From: Hahellaceae bacterium
GTDB taxonomy: Bacteria; Pseudomonadota; Gammaproteobacteria; Pseudomonadales; Oleiphilaceae
Assembly (NCBI GenBank): GCA_016716085.1
Contig: JADJWY010000031.1
Coordinates: 1-64,000 of the forward strand
Length of the DNA: 64,000 bases
Direction of reading: 5' to 3'
Shown: positions 35,805 to 45,195 of the stretch, in pieces
Layout: the number at the start of each line of letters is the position of its first letter
How positions within the stretch are numbered: the first letter of the stretch is position 1
Translations under genes and position numbers: made by a program
Notes under the pieces: model-generated
Seen by the model: only the letters and a program-made list of their open reading frames with translations
The model's database searches: none
What the model was told of the DNA's origin: nothing

Positions 35805-36506
35805 CTATCCCCCAAGATACGCTTTTCGAACATCTCCGTTACTCAACAAATTCTGGCCGGTATCGTGAAGAACGACCTTGCCGTTCTCTAGCACGTATCC
35901 GCGATCCGCGAGTTTGAGTGCCTGGTTGGCATTTTGCTCAACCAGGAACACCGTGACGCCTTCTTCACGCAGGCGAGCGATAATCTCGAAGATCTGATTA
36001 ATAATAATGGGTGCCAGTCCCAGCGAGGGTTCGTCCAGCAGGAGTAGGTCGGGCTTACTCATCAGCGCTCTTCCAATGGCCAGCATTTGTTGTTCGCCAC
36101 CAGACATGGTTCCCGCCCGCTGTTCTATTCGCTCTTTCAGGCGGGGGAAAAGCTGAAAGACATGGTTGAGGCGTTCTTCGATCTGTTCTGGCGTTGCATA
36201 GAACCCGCCCATTTGCAGATTTTCATCGACGGTCAGCGCCGGGAAAATTCGTCGCCCTTCTGGAACGATCGCGATACCTTTGCGCATGATGTCGCTGGTT
36301 TTTTGTTGAGTGATATCTTCTCCTTGATAACGGATCACGCCGGAGTCTGCTTTGGGATCGCCACACAGGGTCATCAGGAGTGTGGTTTTGCCTGCGCCAT
36401 TGGCACCTATCAGTGTCACGATCTCGCCTTTCTTTACTTCCAGGGAGACGCCGTGCAGCGCTTTGACCATGCCATAACGGGTAAATACATTCTCAAAGGT
36501 CAACAT
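35805..36506 (-). CDS. livF: Branched-chain amino acid ABC transporter ATP-binding protein LivF
   Basis: LivF is one of two ATPases driving high-affinity leucine/isoleucine/valine uptake. It has 233 residues: Walker A VTLIGANGAGKTTLLMTLCG, signature GTMSGGEQQMLAIGRALM, Walker B LLLLDEPSLGLAPIIINQ, and H-loop region VFLVEQNANQALKLADRGYV. It starts at the base where livG ends. Family members can also carry other amino acids or amides, so the substrate is inferred. Confidence 0.95.
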   Translation of the reverse strand: MLTFENVFTRYGMVKALHGVSLEVKKGEIVTLIGANGAGKTTLLMTLCGDPKADSGVIRYQGEDITQQKTSDIMRKGIAIVPEGRRIFPALTVDENLQMGGFYATPEQIEERLNHVFQLFPRLKERIEQRAGTMSGGEQQMLAIGRALMSKPDLLLLDEPSLGLAPIIINQIFEIIARLREEGVTVFLVEQNANQALKLADRGYVLENGKVVLHDTGQNLLSNGDVRKAYLGG

Positions 36507-37261
36507 CAGCCTTCTCCCAGATAAGCTTTGATCACTGCAGGATTTTGGCGTATTTCTTCGGGAGATCCACTGGCCAGAGGTCGGCCCTGATTCACGACAT
36601 AGATACGATCTGAGATGCCCATTACCAGTCCTATGTCATGCTCGATCAGGAGAACCGAGACGTTGTAGCTGTGCTTGATCGCCGTAATGAGTTCATCCAG
36701 ATCGCGGGTTTCCCTCGGGTTCAGACCTGCGGCGGGTTCATCCAGCATAAGAATGCTTGGCTCTGTGACCATACAGCGCGCGATTTCCAGCCTGCGCTGC
36801 TGTCCATAAGAGAGCGTGCCTGCTTCACGGTTAGCATGATTCAACAAATCGACTTTCTTGAGCCAATAGCTAGCTCTGTCCAGCGCCAGTTGTTCTTTGC
36901 GCCGATACGACGGTGTCGCGAACAGGCCTGCAAAAAGATTGGTGTTGGCATGACGGTGTTGGGCGACAAGCAGGTTTTCAATTGCCGTCATGCGACTAAA
37001 GAGTCGCACGTGCTGAAACGTTCGGACCATACCCAGTCGCGAAATGCGGTAATCGGGAAAAGTATGGACAAAGTCGCCTTTGAATTTTACGCTGCCGCCG
37101 GTCGGCGTATAGAAGCCACTGATACAGTTAAAGACGGTGGTTTTTCCGGCACCGTTAGGGCCAATAATGGAGACAATTTCCCCTTCATTGACGTCCAGCG
37201 ATACGCCGTCAACCGCCTGTAAGCCACCAAAGCGCATCCCTAAATCCCTAACCTCAAGCAT
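36506..37261 (-). CDS. livG: Branched-chain amino acid ABC transporter ATP-binding protein LivG
   Basis: LivG is the partner ATPase to LivF. It has 251 residues: VRDLGMRFGGLQAVDGVSLD, Walker A IIGPNGAGKTTVFNCISGFY, signature GTLSYGQQRRLEIARCMV (LSYGQ, as usual in LivG), Walker B ILMLDEPAAGLNPRETRDLD, and the switch His in VLLIEHDIGLVMGISDRIYV. Its start overlaps the livM end by eight bases. Confidence 0.95.
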   Translation of the reverse strand: MLEVRDLGMRFGGLQAVDGVSLDVNEGEIVSIIGPNGAGKTTVFNCISGFYTPTGGSVKFKGDFVHTFPDYRISRLGMVRTFQHVRLFSRMTAIENLLVAQHRHANTNLFAGLFATPSYRRKEQLALDRASYWLKKVDLLNHANREAGTLSYGQQRRLEIARCMVTEPSILMLDEPAAGLNPRETRDLDELITAIKHSYNVSVLLIEHDIGLVMGISDRIYVVNQGRPLASGSPEEIRQNPAVIKAYLGEG

Positions 37262-38564
37262 GCTCGGCCTCCTTGATCGCCAGATGGGGGCGCTGCATCG
37301 GCAGAAGGCCTTGTGGACGCCAGATCATTATCAGGACAATCAAAAGCCCAAACATCAACATGCGGTACTCCTGAAATTCGCGGGCAAGTTCAGGGAGGAC
37401 GATCATCACGATGGCGGCCAGGATAACGCCCAATTGAGAGCCCATCCCGCCCAGAACAACAATGGCCAGAATGATGGCAGACTCAATAAAGGTAAACGAT
37501 TCCGGGCTGATGAAGCTTTGTCGGGCCGCAAAGAAGCAACCTGCAAAACCCGCAAAGCTTGCGCCCAGTGTGAAAGCAGACAGTTTAATGGCCGTTCGGT
37601 TGAGGCCGAGTGAGCGACAGGCGATCTCATCTTCCCGCAAGGCCTCCCAGGCGCGTCCGACGGGCATGCGGATCAGTCGGCGAATGACAAAAATAATGGC
37701 AAGGCACATGGCCAGTGCCAGGAGATAGAGAAAGACCACTTTGGTTTCAGGGTTGTAGTCCAGTCCGAAAAAGGTATGAAAGGGGACGACACCCTCCTCG
37801 CGAGAGCTGCGGGAGAAATCGAGGCTGATCAGCGCGAACTCGGGGTCGGTCTGAATCATGGGGAGGGTGGGTTTAGGAATACCGGGTATCCCATTGGGGC
37901 CGCCCGTCAGCGTCGTTAGATTGTTCAGGAAGATGCGGATAATTTCGCCAAAGCCAAGGGTTACGATCGCGAGGTAATCACCCCGCAGGCGCAGGACAGG
38001 AAACCCCAGGAGAAAACCGAAGGTTGCCGCCAGTAAACCGGCGATCGGCAGACAGATCCAAAAGGAAAGTCCATAGTAATTGTTGAGCAAGGCATAGCTG
38101 TAGGCACCGACCGCGTAGAATGCTACGTAACCCAGATCCAGCAGACCCGCCAGCCCGACCACGATGTTTAGGCCCAATCCCAGCATGACGTAGATCAGAA
38201 CCAGTGTAGCCAGGTCGATTGAACTCCGGCTGGTCATAAAGGGCCAGGCCAGTGCGAGGCCGATGATTAAAATGAGTGCCCACTTTTCCAGTCGCACATG
38301 CTGATCTGCCGGCAGAGAAGGGGTTGGAAGGCGGGAAAGCTGCACTTTGAATTGCTCGACGCCTGAATTTAGCGACGTTTTAAACAGCTGAACGAGAAAA
38401 ACCATCATGCAGGCTGAGGCGATATAAATCCATGTGCTGGCAGTGGCACCCTGAATGATCATGCCAGTGCCTTCGCTGACCATTTTCAGGCCAAGCAAAG
38501 GGAACGCCATGATGGCGGTCACCAAAGCGCAGAAAAATGCGAAAGCGATGTTGTTTGTCTTCAT
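37254..38564 (-). CDS. livM: Branched-chain amino acid ABC transporter permease LivM
   Basis: LivM is an inner-membrane permease subunit with 436 residues. A roughly 100-residue N-terminal extension, with two hydrophobic segments and LKMVSEGTGMIIQGATASTW, precedes the core. The family core has GLNIVVGLAGLLDLGYVAFY, FPVLRLRGDYLAIVTLGFGE and the EAA-like coupling loop GRAWEALREDEIACRSLGLN. Its ATG overlaps the livH stop as TGATG. Confidence 0.95.
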   Translation of the reverse strand: MKTNNIAFAFFCALVTAIMAFPLLGLKMVSEGTGMIIQGATASTWIYIASACMMVFLVQLFKTSLNSGVEQFKVQLSRLPTPSLPADQHVRLEKWALILIIGLALAWPFMTSRSSIDLATLVLIYVMLGLGLNIVVGLAGLLDLGYVAFYAVGAYSYALLNNYYGLSFWICLPIAGLLAATFGFLLGFPVLRLRGDYLAIVTLGFGEIIRIFLNNLTTLTGGPNGIPGIPKPTLPMIQTDPEFALISLDFSRSSREEGVVPFHTFFGLDYNPETKVVFLYLLALAMCLAIIFVIRRLIRMPVGRAWEALREDEIACRSLGLNRTAIKLSAFTLGASFAGFAGCFFAARQSFISPESFTFIESAIILAIVVLGGMGSQLGVILAAIVMIVLPELAREFQEYRMLMFGLLIVLIMIWRPQGLLPMQRPHLAIKEAEHA

Positions 38565-39490
38565 CAGATCTTCTCCACTTCTGGCTTACCGAGCAGACCT
38601 GTGGGACGAAACAGCAGAATTAAAACCAGCAGTCCGAATGAGACGACATCTTTATATTCAGAGCTGAAATAAGCGGCAGTCATGCTCTCCGCTATGCCAA
38701 GGATTAAAGCGCCGAGCATGGCTCCGGGAATGCTGCCGATGCCGCCGAGTACAGCAGCGGTAAAGGCTTTAAGTCCTGCGATGAAGCCTATAAAGGGGTT
38801 GGCAACGCCGTATTGCATGCCAAGTAACACGCCTGCCACCGCAGCCAGTGCTGCGCCGATGACAAAGGTCAGGGAAATAATGCGATTGGTATCAATGCCG
38901 AGCAGGTTGGCCATTTTCATGTCTTGGGCGACGGCGCGGCAGGCGCGTCCGGTGCGTGAGCGACTGATGAAGGACGTTAGAAGCGACATGGATATAAATG
39001 TCACGATGAAGATTAACAGTTGCATGTAGGATAGCGATGCCTGAAAGCCATCGTCTGGGCCAAACGTCCAGCCGCCGGTCAGGACTGAGGGGAGCGCCAC
39101 ATCACGACTGCCTTGTCCTAAACGGACGTAGTTTTGCAGAAAGATCGACATGCCGATCGCGGAGATCAATGGAATCAGGCGATTGCTGCCGCGCAGGGGA
39201 CGGTAGGCAATGCGTTCCAGGCTCCAACCAAATGCACTCGAGACTAAAATGCTCGACAGGAGCGCGAAGAGAAATACGACAGGCAGATATTCAATTCCCA
39301 GCATTCCCATAGCGGTGATGGCCAGAAACGCGACATAGGTTCCGATCATGTAAATTTCACCATGGGCGAAATTGATCATTCCAATGATGCCATAGACCAT
39401 GGTGTAGCCAATCGCGATCAGGGCATAGGCACTTCCCAGTGTCAGGCCATTGATAAGCTGCTGGATAAAATAGAGTAGGGATTCAAGCAT
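38564..39490 (-). CDS. livH: Branched-chain amino acid ABC transporter permease LivH
   Basis: LivH is the second permease subunit, 308 residues and highly hydrophobic. Motifs include LTLGSAYALIAIGYTMVYGI at the N-terminus, NFAHGEIYMIGTYVAF, the coupling loop GRACRAVAQDMKMANLLGID, and the closing LLVLILLFRPTGLLGKPE. It is first of the overlapping livHMGF block and is separated from livK by a hairpin. Confidence 0.95.
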   Translation of the reverse strand: MLESLLYFIQQLINGLTLGSAYALIAIGYTMVYGIIGMINFAHGEIYMIGTYVAFLAITAMGMLGIEYLPVVFLFALLSSILVSSAFGWSLERIAYRPLRGSNRLIPLISAIGMSIFLQNYVRLGQGSRDVALPSVLTGGWTFGPDDGFQASLSYMQLLIFIVTFISMSLLTSFISRSRTGRACRAVAQDMKMANLLGIDTNRIISLTFVIGAALAAVAGVLLGMQYGVANPFIGFIAGLKAFTAAVLGGIGSIPGAMLGALILGIAESMTAAYFSSEYKDVVSFGLLVLILLFRPTGLLGKPEVEKI

Positions 39491-39503
39491 GAACAGACTC
39501 CGC

Positions 39504-39544
39504 CAAAATAAAACACCCGCCGGACTTCAGGGAGTCGGCGGGTG
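39504..39544 (-). terminator. Hairpin between livK and livH
   Basis: On the minus strand CACCCGCCGAC pairs with GTCCGGCGGGTG, one bulge, followed by TTTTATTTT. It would stop most transcripts after livK and so give much more binding protein than permease, a common pattern in ABC transporter operons. Confidence 0.75.
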
Positions 39545-39566
39545 CACAGTCACCAACTACGGTTGA

Positions 39567-40676
39567 TTATTGTACCGCAGTTTTGGTGCCATCGGCGTGC
39601 CAGGTGTAGATTTCGAAGTCAAATGAGCTCAGATCGCCTTTAGCATCGAAGCCGATCGTGCCCATGGGTGTCTTGAACGTGTTCGCACGCAGGTAAGATT
39701 GAACTTTCATCGGGTCCTGTGTCCCGGCACCTTTAACGGCATCCGCAATCACTTGCACGGCGGCATAAGAGGTCATCACAAACGCGCCGCTGGCATCTTG
39801 TTTCTTAGCCTTGAAGGCATCGACCAATGCTTTGTTTTCTGGGCGTGTATCAAATGCGGGGGGCAGGGTAACCAGGAGTCCTTCCGAAGCCTCGCCGGCA
39901 ATGGTGCTGATGTCTTTGTTGCCAACGCCCTCAGGCCCCATAAACTTGACCTTGAAGCCTTTGTCAAAGGACTGGCGCAAGATCAGCCCCAGTTCTGGGT
40001 GGTATCCACCGTAGTAAACAAAGTCGACGCCAGCTTTTTGCATTTTGGCAATGAGCGCCGAGAAATCTTTGTCCCCTTTGGAGATCCCTTCAAACATGGC
40101 AACCTTGATGCCTTTTGATTCCAGGGTGCTTTTCACGGCGGTTGCGATGCCCTCGCCGTACTGTTGCTTGTCATGAATAACGGCAACCATCTTGGGTTTA
40201 ATCGTATCGGCGATGTAGCGCCCTGCGGTAGGGCCCTGGAAGCTGTCCAGGCCGATGGTTCGGAAAATCATCTTCAGATCGCGCTTTGTAATTTCCGGGC
40301 TGGTTGAGGCGGGCGTTACGGCCAGAATACCTTCATCTTCGTAGATGTCAGTGGCGGGTTGCGTGGAGCTGGAGCAGAGGTGCCCAACGACATATTGGTA
40401 GCCTTCGTTGACTATCATGTTAGCCACTGCTACGGCCTGTTTCGGGTCGCAGGCATCATCAAAGACTTTGGCTTCCAGCGTGAGATCGCCGCCCGCCTTA
40501 TTGATCTGTTCTACGGCCATTTGTGCGCCGATCACCTGCATGTCACCGTATTGGGCGACGTCGCCAGTGACGGGGCCGGCGATGGCGATCTTGAGGGTTT
40601 CAGCCTGGGCCGTACCCGACAGGGCCAGCGCAATCGCACTGGATATCAGCAATTTACGAGAAATCGTCTTGGGCAT
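39567..40676 (-). CDS. livK: Periplasmic branched-chain amino acid-binding protein LivK
   Basis: LivK is the periplasmic receptor of the LIV transporter. It has 369 residues. The signal peptide KLLISSAIALALSGTAQA is cleaved near residue 25. The mature type I periplasmic fold starts ETLKIAIAGPVTGDVAQYGD. YQYVVGHLCSSSTQPATDIY contains the Ser/Thr that bind the substrate carboxylate in the family, and AVIHDKQQYGEG is the interlobe region. It leads the livKHMGF operon. Confidence 0.95.
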   Translation of the reverse strand: MPKTISRKLLISSAIALALSGTAQAETLKIAIAGPVTGDVAQYGDMQVIGAQMAVEQINKAGGDLTLEAKVFDDACDPKQAVAVANMIVNEGYQYVVGHLCSSSTQPATDIYEDEGILAVTPASTSPEITKRDLKMIFRTIGLDSFQGPTAGRYIADTIKPKMVAVIHDKQQYGEGIATAVKSTLESKGIKVAMFEGISKGDKDFSALIAKMQKAGVDFVYYGGYHPELGLILRQSFDKGFKVKFMGPEGVGNKDISTIAGEASEGLLVTLPPAFDTRPENKALVDAFKAKKQDASGAFVMTSYAAVQVIADAVKGAGTQDPMKVQSYLRANTFKTPMGTIGFDAKGDLSSFDFEIYTWHADGTKTAVQ

Positions 40677-40789
40677 AGTGGTTATTCCGCGTGAAGTTAT
40701 TATTGATGCCAGATCGATACTACCCCCAATTCCGGAAATGTTAAAGGGTTCACGGAGGCATGCCGCAGATGCCTCGTGTACGTGGTTGT

Positions 40790-43183
40790 TTATTTATTCT
40801 TGAACATGATTCGGGCGACATCCTCATACGCGGTGGCAAAATGAACGGCCATCCCTTCGCGGATGTAGGCGGGCAGTTCTTCATAATCATGCCGGTTGGC
40901 GTCGGGCAGAATGATTTCGTGAGTCCCGATACGTCGCGCCGCGATGACCTTTTCCCTGATTCCGCCGACCGGGAACACCTTTCCGGTCAGGGTCAGTTCA
41001 CCGGTCATCGCAACACCCGGCCTAGGTGCCTGATTGCGTGCTAGCGATAAGAGCGCTGTCGCCATGGTGATCCCGGCGCTGGGACCATCCTTGGGCGTTG
41101 CACCTTCTGGCACATGGAGGTGTACAAAAGATTTATCAAAAAAGGTGGGATCCCCCTTCAGTGCTTTCAGGTTGCCAGCGATAAAACTGTAGGCAATTTC
41201 AGCCGATTCTTTCATGACATCGCCAAGCTGTCCGGTGAGCTTGAAACCACGGTTGACTGAGTGGATCAGTTGGGCTTCGATGGGCAAGGTGGTGCCCCCC
41301 ATGGCGGTCCAGGCCAGACCCGTGACGACGCCTCGTCCTTGCAGGGATCCCTCTTTACGGAAGGCGGGTGCGCCGACGTAGCTTTGCAGGTTGCGGGTAT
41401 TGATCCTGACTTTATCCGTGTCACCGCGCATCAGTTGCACGATCGCCTTGCGGGCAATGCGATGCAACAGCTTTTCCAGTTGGCGTACGCCGGCTTCACG
41501 TGCATAACCTTCAATGAGCTGTAGCATGGCCTTGTCACCAATCTGGATCTGTGACTTGCGAGCGCCGACACGTTTGAGCAGGCGGGGCCACAAATGATGT
41601 CTGGCGATCGCAAGCTTCTCCGCAGCAACATAGCCGGATAGCCGGATGACATCCATACGATCCAGTAGGGCGGGAGGAATGCTATCCAATTGGTTCGCCG
41701 TGCACACGAACAGCACCCTCGAAAGGTCCACCCTGACATCCAGGTAGTGATCCAGAAAGTCGACGTTTTGTTCCGGGTCCAGTGTTTCGAGTAGCGCACT
41801 GCCCGGATCGCCCTGGTAAGAGCGCCCCAATTTATCAATTTCGTCCAGCATGATCACGGGATTAGCCGTGCCGACCTCCTTCAGCGCCTGCACCAGCTTT
41901 CCAGGCATCGCACCGATGTAGGTCCGTCGATGTCCTTTGATCTCTGCTTCGTCGCGCATACCACCGAGGCTAAGTCGGTAGAATTTTCGGCCCAGTGCGG
42001 TGGCAATCGATTTTCCAATGGAGGTTTTTCCGACTCCAGGAGGGCCGGAGAGCAGAATAATCTGCCCCGACACTTCCTGGCGGAAAGCCGCTTCGGCCAA
42101 AAACTCAATGATGCGATCTTTGACGTCGTCCAGTCCATCGTGTTCCAGGTCCAGCAATTGGCGGGCTGCGGTCAGATCAAATTTGTCTTCAGTATAAACA
42201 CCCCAGGGAACCTGGGTCAGCCAGTCGAGATAATTGCGCGTTACACCGTATTCGGGTGAACCACTTTCCAGTGCGCCGAGCTTGCGTGCTTCTTCGTCAA
42301 AGCGCTTGACGACATGTGCAGGTGGCCTGGTTTGGTCCAGGCGGCGGCGAAAGGTCTCAAGATCGGAGGTTTTGTCGTCTTTGGTGATGCCCAGTTCCCG
42401 CTGAATGATTTTGAGCTGCTCCCGCAGGAAAAACTCTTTCTGGCGTTGACCGGTTTTTTGGCTGACTTCCTGACTGATTTGGGAGTGAAGTTTTGCCACT
42501 TCGAGCTCCCGCTTGATGAGAATCAGCACTTTTTCCATTCGTCGCAGGAGCGGTAATGTCACGATAACGTCCTGCAGCTCCGGGCCGCTTGCGGTCGTAA
42601 TGGCTGCGGCAAAGTCGGACAGCGCCGAGGGCTCGTTAGGGCTGAAGCGACTGAGATACTGTTTAAGTTCCTCGCTGTAGAGCGGGTTGAGCGGCAGTAA
42701 TTCCTTGATGGTATTGATCAGGGCCATGGCATAGGCCTTGACCTCCGTTTCGGGTTCACGGCTCACTTCAGGGTATTCGACTTCAACCAGAAAGGGAGGG
42801 CTGCGCTTAAGCCATTGGACGATGCGAAAGCGCTGCATCCCCTGTGCGATAAACTGCAGGCGTCCCTGCTCGGTGACGACATTATGAACTTTGGCCAGCG
42901 TGCCGATCATGGGGAAGTCATGGCTGTCGGGTACTTCGTCGATGTCATCAAAGGATTCGAGGTAGCAGAGCCCCACGACCTTTTCGTTTGTGTTGCCAAT
43001 CCGGTCGAAGGTTTCTTCCCAGGTCTCAGCCTGAACCACCAGTGCCTGAACCTGTGCCGGAAAAAAGGGACGGTTTGCAATCGGCATCAGGTAAATCCGT
43101 TTGGGTAACGATTGTCCCGGCAAAATCAGGGTGCTGCCGTTTTCGTTACTCAGTTCAATGTGTTCCTGCTCTGTATCACTCAT
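40790..43183 (-). CDS. lon: Lon-type ATP-dependent protease
   Basis: This is a cytoplasmic serine protease of the AAA family for misfolded and regulatory proteins. It has 797 residues: N-terminal substrate domain (1-220), coiled helical region, Walker A LLSGPPGVGKTSIGKSIATA (near 380), Walker B PVIMLDEIDKLG. The protease domain carries the catalytic Ser in PEGATPKDGPSAGITMATAL (near 702) and the dyad Lys in VFPVGGIREKVIAARRIGTH. The context (next to liv genes, not clpX) and divergent N-terminus suggest the second Lon found in some pseudomonads (AsrA in P. aeruginosa) rather than the primary Lon. Which one cannot be settled from this window. Confidence 0.93.
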   Translation of the reverse strand: MSDTEQEHIELSNENGSTLILPGQSLPKRIYLMPIANRPFFPAQVQALVVQAETWEETFDRIGNTNEKVVGLCYLESFDDIDEVPDSHDFPMIGTLAKVHNVVTEQGRLQFIAQGMQRFRIVQWLKRSPPFLVEVEYPEVSREPETEVKAYAMALINTIKELLPLNPLYSEELKQYLSRFSPNEPSALSDFAAAITTASGPELQDVIVTLPLLRRMEKVLILIKRELEVAKLHSQISQEVSQKTGQRQKEFFLREQLKIIQRELGITKDDKTSDLETFRRRLDQTRPPAHVVKRFDEEARKLGALESGSPEYGVTRNYLDWLTQVPWGVYTEDKFDLTAARQLLDLEHDGLDDVKDRIIEFLAEAAFRQEVSGQIILLSGPPGVGKTSIGKSIATALGRKFYRLSLGGMRDEAEIKGHRRTYIGAMPGKLVQALKEVGTANPVIMLDEIDKLGRSYQGDPGSALLETLDPEQNVDFLDHYLDVRVDLSRVLFVCTANQLDSIPPALLDRMDVIRLSGYVAAEKLAIARHHLWPRLLKRVGARKSQIQIGDKAMLQLIEGYAREAGVRQLEKLLHRIARKAIVQLMRGDTDKVRINTRNLQSYVGAPAFRKEGSLQGRGVVTGLAWTAMGGTTLPIEAQLIHSVNRGFKLTGQLGDVMKESAEIAYSFIAGNLKALKGDPTFFDKSFVHLHVPEGATPKDGPSAGITMATALLSLARNQAPRPGVAMTGELTLTGKVFPVGGIREKVIAARRIGTHEIILPDANRHDYEELPAYIREGMAVHFATAYEDVARIMFKNK

Positions 43184-43214
43184 GCGTGGGCTCCAGCCTG
43201 TCTCGTGAAAGGGG

Positions 43215-43243
43215 AGATGGGGGTGCGTGATCTGGATTTAAAG
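43215..43243 (-). promoter_or_regulatory. Sigma-32-type promoter of the Lon-type protease gene
   Basis: On the minus strand CTTTAAA (43237-43243, preceded by CC) and CCCCATCT (43215-43222) are 14 bases apart. The -10 matches the RpoH consensus fully and the -35 has one mismatch. It lies 32 bases before the start codon, which predicts heat-shock induction. Confidence 0.65.
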
Positions 43244-43332
43244 GGCAGGGACCTTGAGCGCGCGGTGCATGAATTTGCGGTCACCTGCTTTCCTGCTTCA
43301 GAATAGGCCCCCTTGGATATAAGGAGTGAAGC

Positions 43333-44187
43333 ATGCCGGACTCAGCGTGGGTAAAAGATGTGACCCTTGAAAATTTTCAGGCGGATGTGATTGAGCGTTC
43401 GCTTAGTGTGCCTGTGGTCATTGACGTTTGGGCATCCTGGTGCGCGCCCTGCAAGCAGCTCATGCCCTTACTGGAAAAACTGGCTGCGGAATATGAGGGT
43501 GGCTTCGAGCTGGTGAAGGTGAATGCCGATGAGCAACAACAGTTGGTCGCGCAGCTCAGCGTGAGAAGTTTGCCAACGGTCTTCCTGTTGCAAGATGGCC
43601 GCCTCAAAGATCACTTTACCGGCGCGCTGCCAGAGAGTGAGTTGCGTAAGTGGCTGGGCAAGCATGTCACAAAGCGCTTCGATCCGATTGCGGCCAGTCG
43701 TGCGCTGGTCGTCGAGGGGCACTTGGACGACGCGCTGGCTGTTCTGTTAGAGGCCCACGAGAAGCAAACGTCCGATCTGGATGTGTTGACCGAAATTGCG
43801 GCCGTCAACGTTCGTATGGGCCACTTTGTCGAGGCAAGTGACATATTGGATAGCCTGCCGGATGACCGAAAAGCATCCCAGCGTGTGAAACAGTTGCAGA
43901 CTTCGATCGCTTACGCGTCGAAGGCGCCAGACTTACCGGACTGGACCTCGCTTGAAGCGACACTTGCCCGTGACCCTGAAGATAGCGCCGCATTGCAAGC
44001 GATGGGGCAGAAGAAGCTGGTGGCAGGCGAGCATGAGCAGGCGATGGCACTGTTACTGAAAGTCTGTCAGCAGGACCCGGCAAATGTCGAGCGACGTCAG
44101 GTGTTCCTGGAGGCGCTGACCTTGCTGGGGGCGGAGAGTCCCTTGGCGCGGGACTACCGTCGCCGGCTCTATGCCTTATTGCACTGA
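43333..44187 (+). CDS. Thioredoxin-TPR protein (CnoX/YbbN type)
   Basis: CnoX-type proteins are cytoplasmic holdases that protect clients from oxidation and pass them to GroEL or DnaK. It has 284 residues. The thioredoxin domain (1-110) has active site WASWCAPCKQL with both cysteines (37 and 40), unlike E. coli YbbN, which lacks one. SVRSLPTVFLLQDGRLKDHF is the cis-Pro loop. The C-terminal half is TPR-like helices (AVLLEAHEKQTSDLDVLTEI). It is divergent from the Lon-type protease, which fits a protein-quality role. Gene name withheld because thiol activity may differ. Confidence 0.85.
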   Translation: MPDSAWVKDVTLENFQADVIERSLSVPVVIDVWASWCAPCKQLMPLLEKLAAEYEGGFELVKVNADEQQQLVAQLSVRSLPTVFLLQDGRLKDHFTGALPESELRKWLGKHVTKRFDPIAASRALVVEGHLDDALAVLLEAHEKQTSDLDVLTEIAAVNVRMGHFVEASDILDSLPDDRKASQRVKQLQTSIAYASKAPDLPDWTSLEATLARDPEDSAALQAMGQKKLVAGEHEQAMALLLKVCQQDPANVERRQVFLEALTLLGAESPLARDYRRRLYALLH

Positions 44188-44278
44188 AAACACAGCGTTA
44201 CGTAGCCATACGAAAATAGCGAGGACATTTCCCGCGTTTGTGGCTAATCTTACAAAGGTTTTTTGCTATTGAGGCGCT

Positions 44279-44623
44279 ATGACCGAGGAGAAAAAAGGTG
44301 AAGAGGCGAGGCGAAGTCCTCGCAGGCCGGCGGGCTGGCGCTGTATTCTCAAATCACCCACCACAGGTATGATGCAGGGGCGCGTGGAAAACGCGTCCGC
44401 GCAGGGTTTTTTGCTGGAGGTGGCTTCGACGCTACCGATGGGTGAGATCGAGACGCTCAAGGTTGAAGTCATGTTTTCGGGCAAGCGCTGGGAGTTCATC
44501 GCTCAGGCGCAAGTGCGGCACAACGTGTTCCGCACCAGCAGCTGCCTGGTAGGGGTCGAAATCACCAAAATTACCGCCAAAGATGCCAAATTTCTGCACG
44601 ACTTTTCGTATGGCATCATTTGA
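44279..44623 (+). CDS. PilZ domain protein
   Basis: PilZ domains bind c-di-GMP. The 114-residue product is a single domain. The arginine motif is EEARRSPRRPAGW (RxxxR near residue 10) and the second motif is RVENASAQGFLLEV (NxSxxG near residue 44), so ligand binding is plausible. It has no membrane segment or other domain. It is a likely effector for the two GGDEF/EAL enzymes found 8-18 kb away; that link is only inferred. Confidence 0.85.
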   Translation: MTEEKKGEEARRSPRRPAGWRCILKSPTTGMMQGRVENASAQGFLLEVASTLPMGEIETLKVEVMFSGKRWEFIAQAQVRHNVFRTSSCLVGVEITKITAKDAKFLHDFSYGII

Positions 44624-44670
44624 CATGCCTGAAGGCACGTTAAGGTTCGCCGTTTGGCCTTGCTCAATCG

Positions 44671-45195
44671 TTAGCGACCCTGGACTTTGATTTGCGCGTC
44701 TACCTGCATGTTGTTCAGATAAAGGTTGCCGGCATTGATTGGGCTGTCAGGCGTTCGACGCGCATTTTCGATGCCAATCGATTGAACCTGGTTGTTAACG
44801 TTAATGGCGGCACCATTTCCGGTACTGTGACTCGAGCTTCTGTCTGCCGAGGTGGCTTTGCGGATAGAGACTTCAGCCACTCGGTCTGAGTAGCCAAGAT
44901 TGTTAGTATCTCTGACATCGTTGGGGTCTGGGGTTTCAATATCCGGTGTGTTCGTCCCGGTTTCAGCATTGGAGAACCCCGAGCTTTCCTTGAGATCTTT
45001 CTGCAAACCCTTCGCTGTAGTGCGACTGACGTCGCTTTCGACGGCCGTACGCACTTCACCTGCAGCCGGCGCATCCAAACCCTGGAGATGCAATTGCTCC
45101 AGGTCGGTTTCCTCCATTGGCTGAACGCCCATGGCTGAACCCGCAGTGATACAAGCGGCTATAATCGAGGCATAACTAACCAAACGTCTGTTCAT
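44671..45195 (-). CDS. Secreted protein of unknown function
   Basis: Start ATG 45195 is chosen because an AGGGAG site precedes it and a signal peptide begins there (NRRLVSYASIIAACITAGSA, cleavage near residue 22). An upstream in-frame ATG at 45327 would put this peptide internally. The mature protein, about 150 residues, is polar, Asp/Asn/Thr/Ser-rich, with EETDLEQLHLQGLDAP at its start and alternating hydrophobics near the end (INAGNLYLNNMQVDAQIKVQ), suggesting repeated beta strands. It has no cysteines in the mature part. I do not recognise the family. It is divergent from pdhR and convergent with the PilZ gene. Confidence 0.6.
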   Translation of the reverse strand: MNRRLVSYASIIAACITAGSAMGVQPMEETDLEQLHLQGLDAPAAGEVRTAVESDVSRTTAKGLQKDLKESSGFSNAETGTNTPDIETPDPNDVRDTNNLGYSDRVAEVSIRKATSADRSSSHSTGNGAAINVNNQVQSIGIENARRTPDSPINAGNLYLNNMQVDAQIKVQGR

